DNA from: Kutzneria chonburiensis
GTDB taxonomy: Bacteria > Actinomycetota > Actinomycetes > Mycobacteriales > Pseudonocardiaceae
Reading direction: 5' to 3'
DNA length: 64,000 bases
Assembly (NCBI RefSeq): GCF_028622115.1
Contig: NZ_CP097263.1
Coordinates: 1,116,001-1,180,000, forward strand
A program made the position numbers and the translations under genes. The notes below the pieces were generated by a model that saw only the letters and a list, made by a program, of their open reading frames with translations, ran no database searches and had not been told where the DNA came from. This document shows, piece after piece, positions 8,328 through 15,676 of this stretch (the stretch's first letter is position 1; every line of letters begins with the position of its first letter).

Positions 8328-9073
8328 CCGAAGGTGACGTGCTTGGACCAGAAGGTGAGCAGGTCGGCGTCGCCGGTCACGCCGACCGGCTCCTGACGGC
8401 GGTAGATGATCAGCAGCAGCTCGGTCAGCGGGGCCTCGACCGTGACGGCCGCGTCGGAAAGGCCGCGCCCGTTGACGATGGCGTCGCCGGTGAGGTCCAC
8501 GTGCCAGGCCACGTCGGCGTCGGTGGCGCGGAAGGACAAGGTGCGGCCGGGGCCGAGGAGGTCCCGCTTGGCCGGGTTGAACTCGAAGTGCTGCGGCAGC
8601 GCGTCGAGCTCCATCCACTCGTCGATCGCATCGGTCACGACCTCGGGCCCGGCCACGAACTCCCGGCCGGCGGCCAGCATCGCGTCGGCCCGGTGCACCA
8701 GCGTTTCGTGGGCCATCCGGCGGGCGAAGAAGGACACCGGCATCGGCGCCAGCGGCGTCCACACCTTGGTGTCCGGCCCGGCGTCACGGATCGAGGCCGC
8801 CAGCCGCGTCGCACCGTCCAGCAGCCACTCCACCGGCGGCTCGCCCGAGTCGTCACCGTTCACGTCACGCGACGGGTCCGGCACCGGCTCCTGAGCCCGC
8901 GTGCGGACGACCTCCTCGATCCACGCGTGCGCCCCGCCCAAGTGGCGCAGCAGCCCGCCCAGCGTCCACTCCGGGCAGGACGGCACTGTCGCGGTCAGGT
9001 CCGCCCCGGCGATGCCCTCGGCGAGCAGTTCGGTCTGGTTGACGATCTCGGCGCAGTGGCGCTCGAAGTCCAT
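8324..9073 (-). CDS. Maleylpyruvate isomerase-family mycothiol-dependent enzyme (DinB-like)
   Basis: A 249-residue member of the TIGR03083 group. The N-terminal DinB/MDMPI four-helix domain shows VPSCPEWTLGGLLRHLGG, with the first metal His, and MAHETLVHRADA with the other His residues. A C-terminal MDMPI_C-like domain follows (TDADVAWHVDL, GRGLSDAAVTVEAPLTELL). These enzymes use mycothiol in isomerisation, dechlorination or detoxification; the substrate here is unknown. ATG 9073 is preceded by AGGG. A second relative lies at 28.4 kb. Confidence 0.85.
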   Translation of the reverse strand: MDFERHCAEIVNQTELLAEGIAGADLTATVPSCPEWTLGGLLRHLGGAHAWIEEVVRTRAQEPVPDPSRDVNGDDSGEPPVEWLLDGATRLAASIRDAGPDTKVWTPLAPMPVSFFARRMAHETLVHRADAMLAAGREFVAGPEVVTDAIDEWMELDALPQHFEFNPAKRDLLGPGRTLSFRATDADVAWHVDLTGDAIVNGRGLSDAAVTVEAPLTELLLIIYRRQEPVGVTGDADLLTFWSKHVTFG

Positions 9074-9149
9074 CGGGTTCCCTCCAGTAGTCAGCGGTCA
9101 CCTTAAAGTCGCTGCCCCGAAGCCGTCCTCGACATTACGATGCCGCGTC

Positions 9150-9593
9150 ATGGTGGGAATATTTCTCCTGTTTGTCGTTTTGATCGCCATCGTGCTGGCG
9201 ATCGTCGGCTTCGTCCGGGCCAAGGCCGCGATGCGGCGCAACGGATACTCGACGATGCCGAGCCGGCAGCCGATGGCTGATCTGCCGAAGCCGGTACGGA
9301 AGCAGCTGCTGCGCGCGATTCAGCGCGGTCAGCCGGTGCCGCCTGAGCTCCAGGGCCACGCCGAGCGCTGGGCCCGGTTCGTCCTCGTGCTGGCCCGCTA
9401 CGGCTGGGCCTACCTGTGGCTGTCGGTGGCGCTGCTCGCGTTGCTGCTGAACGCCGTCACGGGTGGCAGCGAGGTCCTGGCGGCCATGGTCTGGGTTCTG
9501 GTTGTCTGCTTGGTCGTGTTGGTCCTGGTGAGCCTGATGCTGTGGCAGTACTACGTTGCCGCCCGACGGTTTCTGAATGGCGCTGCGGCGTAG
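9150..9593 (+). CDS. Small membrane protein, first of a paralogous pair
   Basis: 147 residues with one N-terminal membrane helix (IFLLFVVLIAIVLAIVGFV), a charged cytoplasmic segment and two C-terminal helices (residues 88-105 and 113-132). Start ATG 9150 begins directly with the first helix. The central segment (LLRAIQRGQPVPPELQGHAE) is alignable with MMRALRRGEPVPVELLGVAR in the following gene, so the two are tandem duplicates that have diverged. No function recognised. Confidence 0.75.
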   Translation: MVGIFLLFVVLIAIVLAIVGFVRAKAAMRRNGYSTMPSRQPMADLPKPVRKQLLRAIQRGQPVPPELQGHAERWARFVLVLARYGWAYLWLSVALLALLLNAVTGGSEVLAAMVWVLVVCLVVLVLVSLMLWQYYVAARRFLNGAAA

Positions 9594-9604
9594 CATTCGC
9601 GCCC

Positions 9605-10051
9605 ATGTGGGGGATGATTTTCGGGCTGGCCGAACTGGTCAGCTTCGTGGCACTGGCGGCCATCCTGATCCGGATGACGGTCGTGCTGCGCCGGCACGGC
9701 ATGCGCTTGTTCGCGTTCGAGCCGTGGAAGACCGTGTCGCGGTCGGACTGGCGGCGGATGATGCGGGCGTTGCGCCGCGGCGAGCCGGTGCCGGTCGAAC
9801 TGCTGGGTGTGGCCCGGGAGTGGGCCCGCCGCCAGGTGCTGATCCGGATCCAGGTGTGGGTCCCGGTGGCGCTGATCCCGCTCCTCGCCAGTGGGCTGCG
9901 GGCTGACCTCGTCGACCCGTCGCTATGGGGGCAGGTCTCCTTCTGGCTGGCCATTGTCGTGATGGTCGTGATGGTGCCGGCGGCCCTACAGACATGGCGG
10001 GACAATCAAGCGGCCGCCCGGCTGCTCAGGGACACCGCTCCGACAGCTTGA
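9605..10051 (+). CDS. Small membrane protein, second of a paralogous pair
   Basis: 148 residues with the same layout as its neighbour 11 bp upstream: one N-terminal helix (FGLAELVSFVALAAILI), a basic middle containing the RRGEPVPVELL motif, and two C-terminal helices. The pair is probably cotranscribed. Its 3' end overlaps the convergent PASTA lipoprotein gene by 26 bp. No known family was recognised. Confidence 0.75.
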   Translation: MWGMIFGLAELVSFVALAAILIRMTVVLRRHGMRLFAFEPWKTVSRSDWRRMMRALRRGEPVPVELLGVAREWARRQVLIRIQVWVPVALIPLLASGLRADLVDPSLWGQVSFWLAIVVMVVMVPAALQTWRDNQAAARLLRDTAPTA

Positions 10052-10373
10052 CCACGCCGAAGTCGATCTTCACGCCGGCCTGGATCTGGGTGCCGGCGGC
10101 GATGTTCTGGTTGCACACCTTCCAGTCGCGGTCGAGGACCTGATGCCGGCCGCGGCCGCCGGCATCGTGCGAGCTGGTGAAGAAGATCTTGTTGTCGGTC
10201 AGCTTCTGGATGGCGTCCTGGGCGTCCTGCAGACCGGAGCCGACCAGGTTGGGCATGGCCCAGTGCTGCACGAACGACGAGGTGGGCGTGACCGGCGGAC
10301 CTCCAGGCTGGGTTTGGGGACCGCAGCTGGTGGCGACGGTGGCCAGCGCCACCCCGACGACGAACTTGAGCAC
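10026..10373 (-). CDS. PASTA-domain lipoprotein
   Basis: A 115-residue exported protein. The N-terminal helix ends VATSC, an acceptable lipobox, suggesting lipid anchoring at Cys17. After a Pro/Gly/Thr linker comes one PASTA unit, MPNLVGSGLQDAQDAIQKL onward. PASTA domains bind peptidoglycan fragments or beta-lactams in Ser/Thr kinases and PBPs; free-standing lipoproteins of this kind are frequent in actinobacteria and uncharacterised. Start ATG 10373 lies 3 bp from the P450 stop, so it is probably downstream in the P450 transcript. Confidence 0.72.
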   Translation of the reverse strand: MLKFVVGVALATVATSCGPQTQPGGPPVTPTSSFVQHWAMPNLVGSGLQDAQDAIQKLTDNKIFFTSSHDAGGRGRHQVLDRDWKVCNQNIAAGTQIQAGVKIDFGVVKLSERCP

Positions 10374-10376
10374 GTC

Positions 10377-11654
10377 TCAACCCTTCCAGGCGACCGGCAG
10401 GCTCTTCACCCCGTTCTGGAAACTCGACCGTAGCCGCACCGGCGGGCCGGCCGGGCGAATCTCGCCCAAACGGTCCAACACGGCGGTGAAGACGGCGGTC
10501 ATCTGGGCCCGGGCCAACTGGGCGCCGAGACAGAAGTGCGGGCCGTGGCCGAACGTCAGGTGGTCGTTGGGCGTGCGGCCGACGTCGAAACGGTGCGGAT
10601 CATCGAACACCAGCGGATCCCGGTTGGCCGACGAGAACCACACCACCACCTTGTCGCCGGCGCGAATGTCCACTCCGGACAGTGTGGTGTCGGCGGTTGC
10701 CGTGCGGCGGAAGTGCATCACGGGTGTCCACCACCGCAGCATCTCGTCGACGGCGGTGGGCAGCAGCGACCGGTCGGCCAGCAGCCGCCGGTACTCGGCC
10801 GGATTCGACATCAACGCGATCAGCCCGCCGGGGATGCCGTTGCGCAGGGTTTCGTTGCCGGCCACGGAAAACAGCCAGAACAGGTTCTCGAACTCCTCGA
10901 TCGACACCCGTCCGCCGTCGTCGTCCACATACCGCATGAGGTTGCTCATCACGTCGTCGCCCGGCTGCAAACGCTTGTGCTCACCCAGCGCCGTGGCATA
11001 GGCGTACAGGTCGGGCATTCCGGCGCGGGTACGGGGATCGGGCATCGTGCCGTCCGGCCCCGGCTCGGGGCGCACGGCCAACGCGGCGCGAGCCAAGGAG
11101 GTCACGCCAGAAAGATCCACAGTGTCGATCGACGCGTACTCGGCGTCCTGGAAGCCGATGGCCCGGCTGCTCCAGTCGAACATCAGCCGTCGGTCCTGCT
11201 CCGGCACACCGAACACGTCGGCCAGCACCAGCAGCGGCAGATCAGCCAGCTGCTTGGCCAGATCGGCCTCGCCGTCGTCCTGCACCGCCGCGACGAGATC
11301 ATCCGCCCATACGGTGATCCGATCGGTCAGCCGGGCCACCGCCCGCGGCGTGAAGGCCCGGGCCAGCAGCCCACGCAGCCGGGGATGGTCCGGCGGATCC
11401 ATGTTGAGCATCATTCGCCGCACGTACCGCAGATCCTCGGCCGTGCGAGGGTCACGGATCTGCGTGCCGCCGAGATGGGACGAGAACAGCTGCGGATTGC
11501 GCAGCACCTGCCGCACCTCGGCATGCCGCAGCACCACCCAGAAGTCGTCCACCCGGACGACCGCCGCCCGCGCCCGCAGCGAGTCGAGAAGGTCGTGCGG
11601 CACACCGTGCACGTACGTCTCCGGATCAGTGATCACGCCCGCGTCCACGGCCAC
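10377..11654 (-). CDS. Cytochrome P450
   Basis: A 425-residue bacterial class I P450. Visible are the C-helix/heme region MDPPDHPRLRGLLARAF, I-helix AGNETLRN (the usual acid-Thr pair here is E-T), the ExxR motif DEMLRW, and the heme-binding loop FGHGPHFCLGAQLA with the cysteine ligand. The open frame runs upstream through the divergent hydrolase gene; the start is placed at GTG 11654, with in-frame GTGs at 11648 and 11636 as alternatives. No ferredoxin gene is adjacent. The substrate is unknown; sequences of this type (steroid/alkyl-like AGNET) often hydroxylate terpenoid or sterol compounds. Confidence 0.9.
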   Translation of the reverse strand: MAVDAGVITDPETYVHGVPHDLLDSLRARAAVVRVDDFWVVLRHAEVRQVLRNPQLFSSHLGGTQIRDPRTAEDLRYVRRMMLNMDPPDHPRLRGLLARAFTPRAVARLTDRITVWADDLVAAVQDDGEADLAKQLADLPLLVLADVFGVPEQDRRLMFDWSSRAIGFQDAEYASIDTVDLSGVTSLARAALAVRPEPGPDGTMPDPRTRAGMPDLYAYATALGEHKRLQPGDDVMSNLMRYVDDDGGRVSIEEFENLFWLFSVAGNETLRNGIPGGLIALMSNPAEYRRLLADRSLLPTAVDEMLRWWTPVMHFRRTATADTTLSGVDIRAGDKVVVWFSSANRDPLVFDDPHRFDVGRTPNDHLTFGHGPHFCLGAQLARAQMTAVFTAVLDRLGEIRPAGPPVRLRSSFQNGVKSLPVAWKG

Positions 11655-11696
11655 GACGCTAGCCCGCCGGGGCCGTGGTGGGGAAAGATCCGCCCG

Positions 11697-12428
11697 GTGG
11701 ACACGTTGAGGGTGCGAACGGGCGGAACCGGTGGACCGACCGTGCTGCTGCTGCACGGGCTGGGCGCGACGGGCGCGGTGTGGGACGGCCTCACCGAGCG
11801 GCTCGACCGCCGCTGGATCGCCCCCGACCTGCCCGGACACGGCAGATCCGGCCGGCTCAAACGGTACTCGTTCGGCGCCATGGCCGGTGCGGTGGCCGAG
11901 CACCTGCCGGCCGGCGAGCCGGTCACGGTGATCGGGCATTCCCTCGGCGGCGTGCTGGCGATCGCCCTGGCCAGCGGCTGGTACGGGGTCGAGGTGCGGC
12001 GCGCGGTGGCCGTCGGTGTGAAGGTCGAGTGGACCGACGACGAGCTCGCCGGCGCGGCGGCGATGGCCCAGCGGCCGGTGAAGATGTTCGGCAGCAAGGA
12101 AGAGGCCGCTCAGCGCTACCTCAAGGTGTCCGGGCTCGGCGGCCTGATGCCGGCCGACCCGGACGGACTGGCCGCGACCGGCGACGGCTGGCGGCTGGCG
12201 CTGGACCCGGCGACCTTCGCGGTCGGCCGGCCGGACATGCGCGGGCTGCTGGCCGCGGCCAAGTGCCCGGTGCTGATGGTGACCGGCGAGAACGACCCGA
12301 TGAGCTCGCCCGAGCAGGTCCGGGCGCTGGCCGAGCACGTCGAGGTGCTGGCCGGCCTCGGCCACAACCTGCACGTCGAGGAACCAGGCACGCTCATGGA
12401 CGTGATCAACCGGACTGGTGGCTGGTAG
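11697..12428 (+). CDS. Alpha/beta hydrolase
   Basis: A 243-residue alpha/beta hydrolase fold protein. The oxyanion-hole HGLGATG, nucleophile elbow GHSLGG, acid in VTGENDP and base in GLGHNLHVE are all present. GTG start at 11697 is preceded by GGGGAAAG. It is divergent from the P450 (42-bp gap) and followed after 10 bp by an LLM oxidoreductase, so these three may share a regulatory region. Substrate unknown. Confidence 0.85.
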   Translation: MDTLRVRTGGTGGPTVLLLHGLGATGAVWDGLTERLDRRWIAPDLPGHGRSGRLKRYSFGAMAGAVAEHLPAGEPVTVIGHSLGGVLAIALASGWYGVEVRRAVAVGVKVEWTDDELAGAAAMAQRPVKMFGSKEEAAQRYLKVSGLGGLMPADPDGLAATGDGWRLALDPATFAVGRPDMRGLLAAAKCPVLMVTGENDPMSSPEQVRALAEHVEVLAGLGHNLHVEEPGTLMDVINRTGGW

Positions 12429-12438
12429 GAAAGGCGGC

Positions 12439-13254
12439 ATGACTGCCCTCGGCACCGTGTTCCGTCCCCAGTTCCCGCCCGAGCTCCTGCGCCCGATGGC
12501 CGAGACGGCCGAGGCCACCGGCCTCGACCAGCTGTGGGTGTGGGAGGACTGCTTCTCCGAGAGCGGCGTCGCCGCCGCGGCGGCCGCCCTGGCCTGGACG
12601 GAGCGGCTGCCCGTCGGCATCGGGCTGCTGCCGGTGCCGCTGCGCAACGTCGCGCTGGCCGGCATGGAGGTCGCCACCCTGCACCGGTTGTTCCCCGACC
12701 GGGTGATCCTCGGTGTCGGGCACGGTGTGCAGGGCTGGATGGGCCAGGCCGGCGCGCGGGTGTCGTCCCCGATGACGTTGCTGCGGGAGTACCTCGACGC
12801 GTTGCGGGCTCTGCTGCGCGGCGAGGAGGTCACGGTCGACGGCCGCTACGTGAAGCTGGACAGGGTCCGCCTCGACTGGCCGCCGTCGACCCCGGTGAAG
12901 GTCTACGCCGGCGGCCAGGGGCCCAAGACGCTGCGGCTCACCGCCGAGGCGGCCGACGGCACGCTGCTGGTCGCCGACCAGTCCATCGACGCCACGCGCG
13001 AGATCCGGAAGTTCATCGACCACGAGATCATCGCGTCGCTGCACGTCGCCACCGGACCCGATGCGCTGGAGCGTCTGCGTCGCACGGACCCGGAGAACGG
13101 CGTTGCCGGAGACGCCGAAACGGTCGCCGCCGCGGTGCGGGAACTGGTCGGCGCCGGCGCCGACACCGTGATCCTCCAGCCGACCGGTGACGAGCCCGAC
13201 CCCGTCGGCTTCGTGCGCTTCGTGACCGAGCAGGTGCGGCCGCTGGTGCCCTAG
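12439..13254 (+). CDS. LLM-class flavin/F420-dependent oxidoreductase
   Basis: A 271-residue luciferase-like monooxygenase-fold protein, probably F420- or FMN-dependent. It has a QLWVWEDCF strand, the LPVPLRNVA and VILGVGHG strands, VKVYAGGQGPKTLRL, and a C-terminal GAGADTVILQP strand. ATG 12439 with GGAAAGG upstream is chosen over the in-frame ATG at 12418 because it starts at the first barrel strand. Likely cotranscribed with the hydrolase. Its 3' end meets the convergent glycosidase gene at 13251-13254. Confidence 0.85.
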   Translation: MTALGTVFRPQFPPELLRPMAETAEATGLDQLWVWEDCFSESGVAAAAAALAWTERLPVGIGLLPVPLRNVALAGMEVATLHRLFPDRVILGVGHGVQGWMGQAGARVSSPMTLLREYLDALRALLRGEEVTVDGRYVKLDRVRLDWPPSTPVKVYAGGQGPKTLRLTAEAADGTLLVADQSIDATREIRKFIDHEIIASLHVATGPDALERLRRTDPENGVAGDAETVAAAVRELVGAGADTVILQPTGDEPDPVGFVRFVTEQVRPLVP

Positions 13255-14213
13255 CGGCCGGTCAGGAAGTGGGTCGGCGGGGCCACGTCGACGTCGGAGC
13301 ACCGCCGGTCGCGGGTGAGCGGCCACTGGGTCACGTACAGCACCTGGCGGCCGGTGGCGCCGATGGCGTGGCGGATGTCGGCGGCGGCCCAGCCGTCGTC
13401 GTAGTAGGTCTCGCCGATGATCCACGGCTGGTGGTAGCCCAGCGCGGTCATCTTCTTGTCGGCGTCCACGAACTGGCGGTACTCGTCGCCGTTCCAGTAG
13501 TCGCCGTACAGGTGCACGTCGAACACGTCCGGCGGGTTGTCGCCGTAGACGGCGTGCAGCTGGGTGGCCCGGTCGGCGATCCACACCGTCATGGAGAAGC
13601 CGACCGTGTCGGCCTTGCCGAACTCCCGCGTGTAGTCGGCCCACAGCCGCTTGGCATAGGACCGCAGCACCGGTTCGGACGACATCGGCATGCCCTCGTT
13701 GAGCAGGTCGATGCGGTACGGGATGCCGGCCGCCGCGATCAGCGGGTGCAGGGTGCGGATCAGGCTCCAGTTCTCCTGGTAGGCCTGCTCGTCCATGGCC
13801 GTCCAGTCCTGCGGGGAGTCGTCGCCCTGCGGGTGGAACGCCACCTCGATCTCCTGGAAACCGGCCTTTTTGACCGCCGCCAGCAGGTCGGTGAGCTGGC
13901 CGCGGTCGGCGGGGGAGAGGTCGCCGGTGCTGGAGTCCATCACCGTGCCGGTGTCCGGGCCGTGCTGGTGGAAGATACCGATGCGCAGCCGCCGCTGGCC
14001 CGCGTCGTACATCTGGCGCAGCTGCTCGGTGATCGTGTCCCGGCCACGGTCGAAGCTGTCGACCGTGCCGAACTTCTCCCGGCCGCAGCCGTTGGCCAGG
14101 TCGTAGAAGTCGTAGTTGGAACCGCCGGCCAGCGACACGGTGCCGGTGGGACGGACCAGGGTCGTCACGACGACCACGAGGACGGCCAGCACCACGGGCA
14201 ACCACCGACGCAT
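13251..14213 (-). CDS. Secreted clan-A-like glycoside hydrolase, paralogue 2
   Basis: A 320-residue protein with an N-terminal export helix (VVLAVLVVVVTTLV) and a single barrel domain. Features typical of clan GH-A are visible: RIGIFHQHG on strand beta1, the strand IEVAFHPQG, RIDLLNEGM (candidate acid/base Glu after Asn) and WIIGETYYDDGW (candidate nucleophile Glu). It is closely related to the next gene upstream, including a 90-nt identical stretch. The exact GH family and substrate were not recognised. Start ATG 14213; a longer frame upstream reads through the hairpin and is rejected. Confidence 0.72.
   Translation of the reverse strand: MRRWLPVVLAVLVVVVTTLVRPTGTVSLAGGSNYDFYDLANGCGREKFGTVDSFDRGRDTITEQLRQMYDAGQRRLRIGIFHQHGPDTGTVMDSSTGDLSPADRGQLTDLLAAVKKAGFQEIEVAFHPQGDDSPQDWTAMDEQAYQENWSLIRTLHPLIAAAGIPYRIDLLNEGMPMSSEPVLRSYAKRLWADYTREFGKADTVGFSMTVWIADRATQLHAVYGDNPPDVFDVHLYGDYWNGDEYRQFVDADKKMTALGYHQPWIIGETYYDDGWAAADIRHAIGATGRQVLYVTQWPLTRDRRCSDVDVAPPTHFLTGR
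13663..13752 (-). repeat. 90-nt identical block shared with 14725-14814
   Basis: Within the two tandem glycosidase genes this block is identical base for base, including third codon positions, while flanking sequence differs. It covers the codons around RIDLLNEGMPMSSEPVLRS, the probable acid/base region. Confidence 0.85.
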
Positions 14214-14248
14214 CACCGCGTCAGACTGGCAGAGCCGGCACATCACGC

Positions 14249-14297
14249 TTGGAAGGGGGCTTTCCAACACTCGGAGTGTAGGAAAGCCCCCTTCCAA
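14249..14297. terminator. Long nested hairpin between the glycosidase paralogues
   Basis: A perfect 17-bp inverted repeat starting TTGGAAGGGGGCTTTCC encloses a 15-nt centre in which ACACTC and GAGTGT again pair. It begins 3 bp after the stop of the upstream paralogue and ends 36 bp before the start of the downstream one. No T-tract follows, so it may act as an intrinsic terminator of the actinobacterial U-less kind, or as an mRNA-stabilising or processing structure. Confidence 0.7.
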
Positions 14298-14300
14298 GCA

Positions 14301-15290
14301 TCAGAAGCCGGCGGCGGTGTAGGCGGAGAAGGAGATGGGTGGGGCCTGGTCGACGTCGGAGCATTTCTGGGCCCGGGTCAGCGGCCACTGGGTGAGGTAG
14401 CGGACGGAACGGCCGGTGTCGGCGATCGCCCGGCGGATGCCGTCGGCCGCGGTGCCGTCGTCGAAGTAGGTCTCGCCGATGATCCACTGCTGGTGGTAGC
14501 CCAGCGAGGTCATCTTCTGGTCGGCGTCGACGAACTGCTTGTACTCGTCGCCGTTCCAGCTGTCCCCGTACAGGTGCACGTCGAACACGCTGGGCGGATT
14601 GCTCCCGTACACCGCGGACAGCTGCGTGGCCCGGTCGGCGATCCACACCGTCATGGAGAAGCCGACGGTGTCGTCGCTGCCGAAGCGCGAGGTGTAGTCG
14701 CCCCACAGGCGCTGGGCGTACGAGCGCAGCACCGGTTCGGACGACATCGGCATGCCCTCGTTGAGCAGGTCGATGCGGTACGGGATGCCGGCCGCCGCGA
14801 TCAGCGGGTGCAGGTTCGAGATGACGCCCCAGTCCTCCTGGTACGCCGACTCGTCCATGGCGTCCCAGCCGTGCGGGTCGTCGGCGCCGATCGGGTGGAA
14901 CGCCACCTCGATCTCCTGGAACCCGGCCGATTTCACCGCGGCGAGCAGGTCGACGAGCTGCTGGCGATCGACAGGGGAGAGATCGCCGGAGCTGGAGTCC
15001 ATGACGGTGCCGGAGTCGGCGGCGTGCTGGTGGAAGATGCCGATCCGCAGCCGGCGCTGGCCGCCGGCGTACATCTGGCCCAGCTGCGCGGTGATGGTGT
15101 CCCGGCCGCGCTCGAAGCTGTCCACGGTCCCGTACGGTTCGCGGTCGCAGCCGCCGCTGAGCGAGTAGAAGTCGTAGTTGGAGCCGCCGGCGGCGATCGG
15201 GTCGGCCGGCGCGGCGGCGGCAACGGGCGTGAGCACGGCGGCAAGCAGGGTCGCGGCGGCCAACGGCAGCCACTTGTGCTTTCGGAGCAA
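14301..15290 (-). CDS. Secreted clan-A-like glycoside hydrolase, paralogue 1
   Basis: A 329-residue paralogue of the preceding entry. With TTG 15290 as start, preceded by GAGGGG 6-8 nt upstream, it gains a typical Sec signal peptide (LPLAAATLLAAVLTPVAAAA) ending near residue 30; the ATG at 15365 would bury it behind 25 basic residues. The barrel carries the same candidate catalytic residues (DLLNEGM, IIGETYFDDG) and ends with a short extra tail AYTAAGF. A LacI-type box lies 46-61 bp upstream. Substrate unknown. Confidence 0.72.
   Translation of the reverse strand: MLRKHKWLPLAAATLLAAVLTPVAAAAPADPIAAGGSNYDFYSLSGGCDREPYGTVDSFERGRDTITAQLGQMYAGGQRRLRIGIFHQHAADSGTVMDSSSGDLSPVDRQQLVDLLAAVKSAGFQEIEVAFHPIGADDPHGWDAMDESAYQEDWGVISNLHPLIAAAGIPYRIDLLNEGMPMSSEPVLRSYAQRLWGDYTSRFGSDDTVGFSMTVWIADRATQLSAVYGSNPPSVFDVHLYGDSWNGDEYKQFVDADQKMTSLGYHQQWIIGETYFDDGTAADGIRRAIADTGRSVRYLTQWPLTRAQKCSDVDQAPPISFSAYTAAGF
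14725..14814 (-). repeat. 90-nt identical block shared with 13663-13752
   Basis: Second copy of the identical block in the glycosidase pair. Perfect nucleotide identity here against a diverged background suggests recent duplication with gene conversion or strong constraint. Confidence 0.85.
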
Positions 15291-15335
15291 GGAATTCCCC
15301 TCACCGGTCGGATTCCGGGCGCGCGAGGGCACACA

Positions 15336-15351
15336 GGGAAAGCGCTTACCC
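15336..15351. promoter_or_regulatory. LacI-family-type operator
   Basis: GGGAAAGCGCTTACCC is a 16-bp palindrome with one mismatch around the central GCGC, the form of operators bound by LacI-family sugar repressors in actinobacteria (CebR/MalR type). It sits 46-61 bp upstream of the TTG start of the secreted glycosidase. No LacI gene is in the window. Confidence 0.5.
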
Positions 15352-15409
15352 CGGAAAGAGATCATTGGCGGCGGAACGTGATCTCAAGTGGACTGCTGGC
15401 GATCACGGA

Positions 15410-15430
15410 AAGTTGTTGATCTAGCAACTT
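15410..15430. promoter_or_regulatory. Inverted repeat of unknown role
   Basis: AAGTTG and CAACTT are separated by 9 nt in the 288-bp space between the glycosidase and the ABC-F leader. With a bulge the arms extend to GGAA/TTCC. It could be an operator for the glycosidase. Nothing else coding was seen in this space. Confidence 0.3.
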
Positions 15431-15578
15431 CCTGCGTCCGGCGGAGTGTAGGCATAGCTCGAATGGAGTAGTCAAGACATTCACATTTGACGCGTGGTAG
15501 CTGTGTGTCGTGTCACAACTGCGCGGTGAAGTGCGGGGGTTGGCGAAATCGGCTCGCGCCGGCCCGTAAACTGGTCCC

Positions 15579-15599
15579 GTGATCAAGCTGATCTGCTAG
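15579..15599 (+). CDS. Six-codon leader peptide upstream of the ABC-F gene
   Basis: GTG-ATC-AAG-CTG-ATC-TGC-TAG encodes fMet-Ile-Lys-Leu-Ile-Cys. A TAAACT -10 hexamer (15567-15572) ends 6 nt before the GTG, so the transcript probably begins at or next to the start codon (leaderless). The reading frame ends 77 nt before the ABC-F start and is followed at once by overlapping GC-rich hairpins. Short upstream ORFs of this kind precede antibiotic-inducible ABC-F genes. The coding status is inference. Confidence 0.55.
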   Translation: MIKLIC

Positions 15600-15610
15600 G
15601 CGGCCCCCGG

Positions 15611-15652
15611 GCCCGCCGGCCGCGAGCCGGTGGGCGGACGAGCCCTGCCCGC
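15611..15652 (+). promoter_or_regulatory. Candidate attenuator with mutually exclusive hairpins
   Basis: Stem A pairs GCCCGCCGGC (15611-15620) with GCCGGTGGGC (15626-15635). Stem B would pair GTGGGC (15630-15635) with GCCCGC (15647-15652), using the 3' arm of stem A. A ribosome stalled on the leader peptide just upstream could favour B over A and allow read-through into the ABC-F gene. No U-tract is present, so translation-coupled or Rho-dependent control is also possible. Confidence 0.5.
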
Positions 15653-15676
15653 GATCACATCGACCCGGAGTCTGCC

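Noticed and set aside
10536-11696. N-terminal extension of the hydrolase frame back to 10536
   Set aside because: Runs antisense through the P450; the hydrolase has a good start at 11697.
10377-13254. P450, hydrolase and LLM oxidoreductase as a biosynthetic gene cluster
   Set aside because: No core synthase, carrier protein, precursor peptide or terpene cyclase is present; three tailoring-like enzymes alone do not define a cluster.
13269-15419. 716-codon plus-strand frame across both glycosidase genes
   Set aside because: Repetitive RHRHALVEQVDAV-type antisense composition that reads through two genes and a hairpin; not a real protein.
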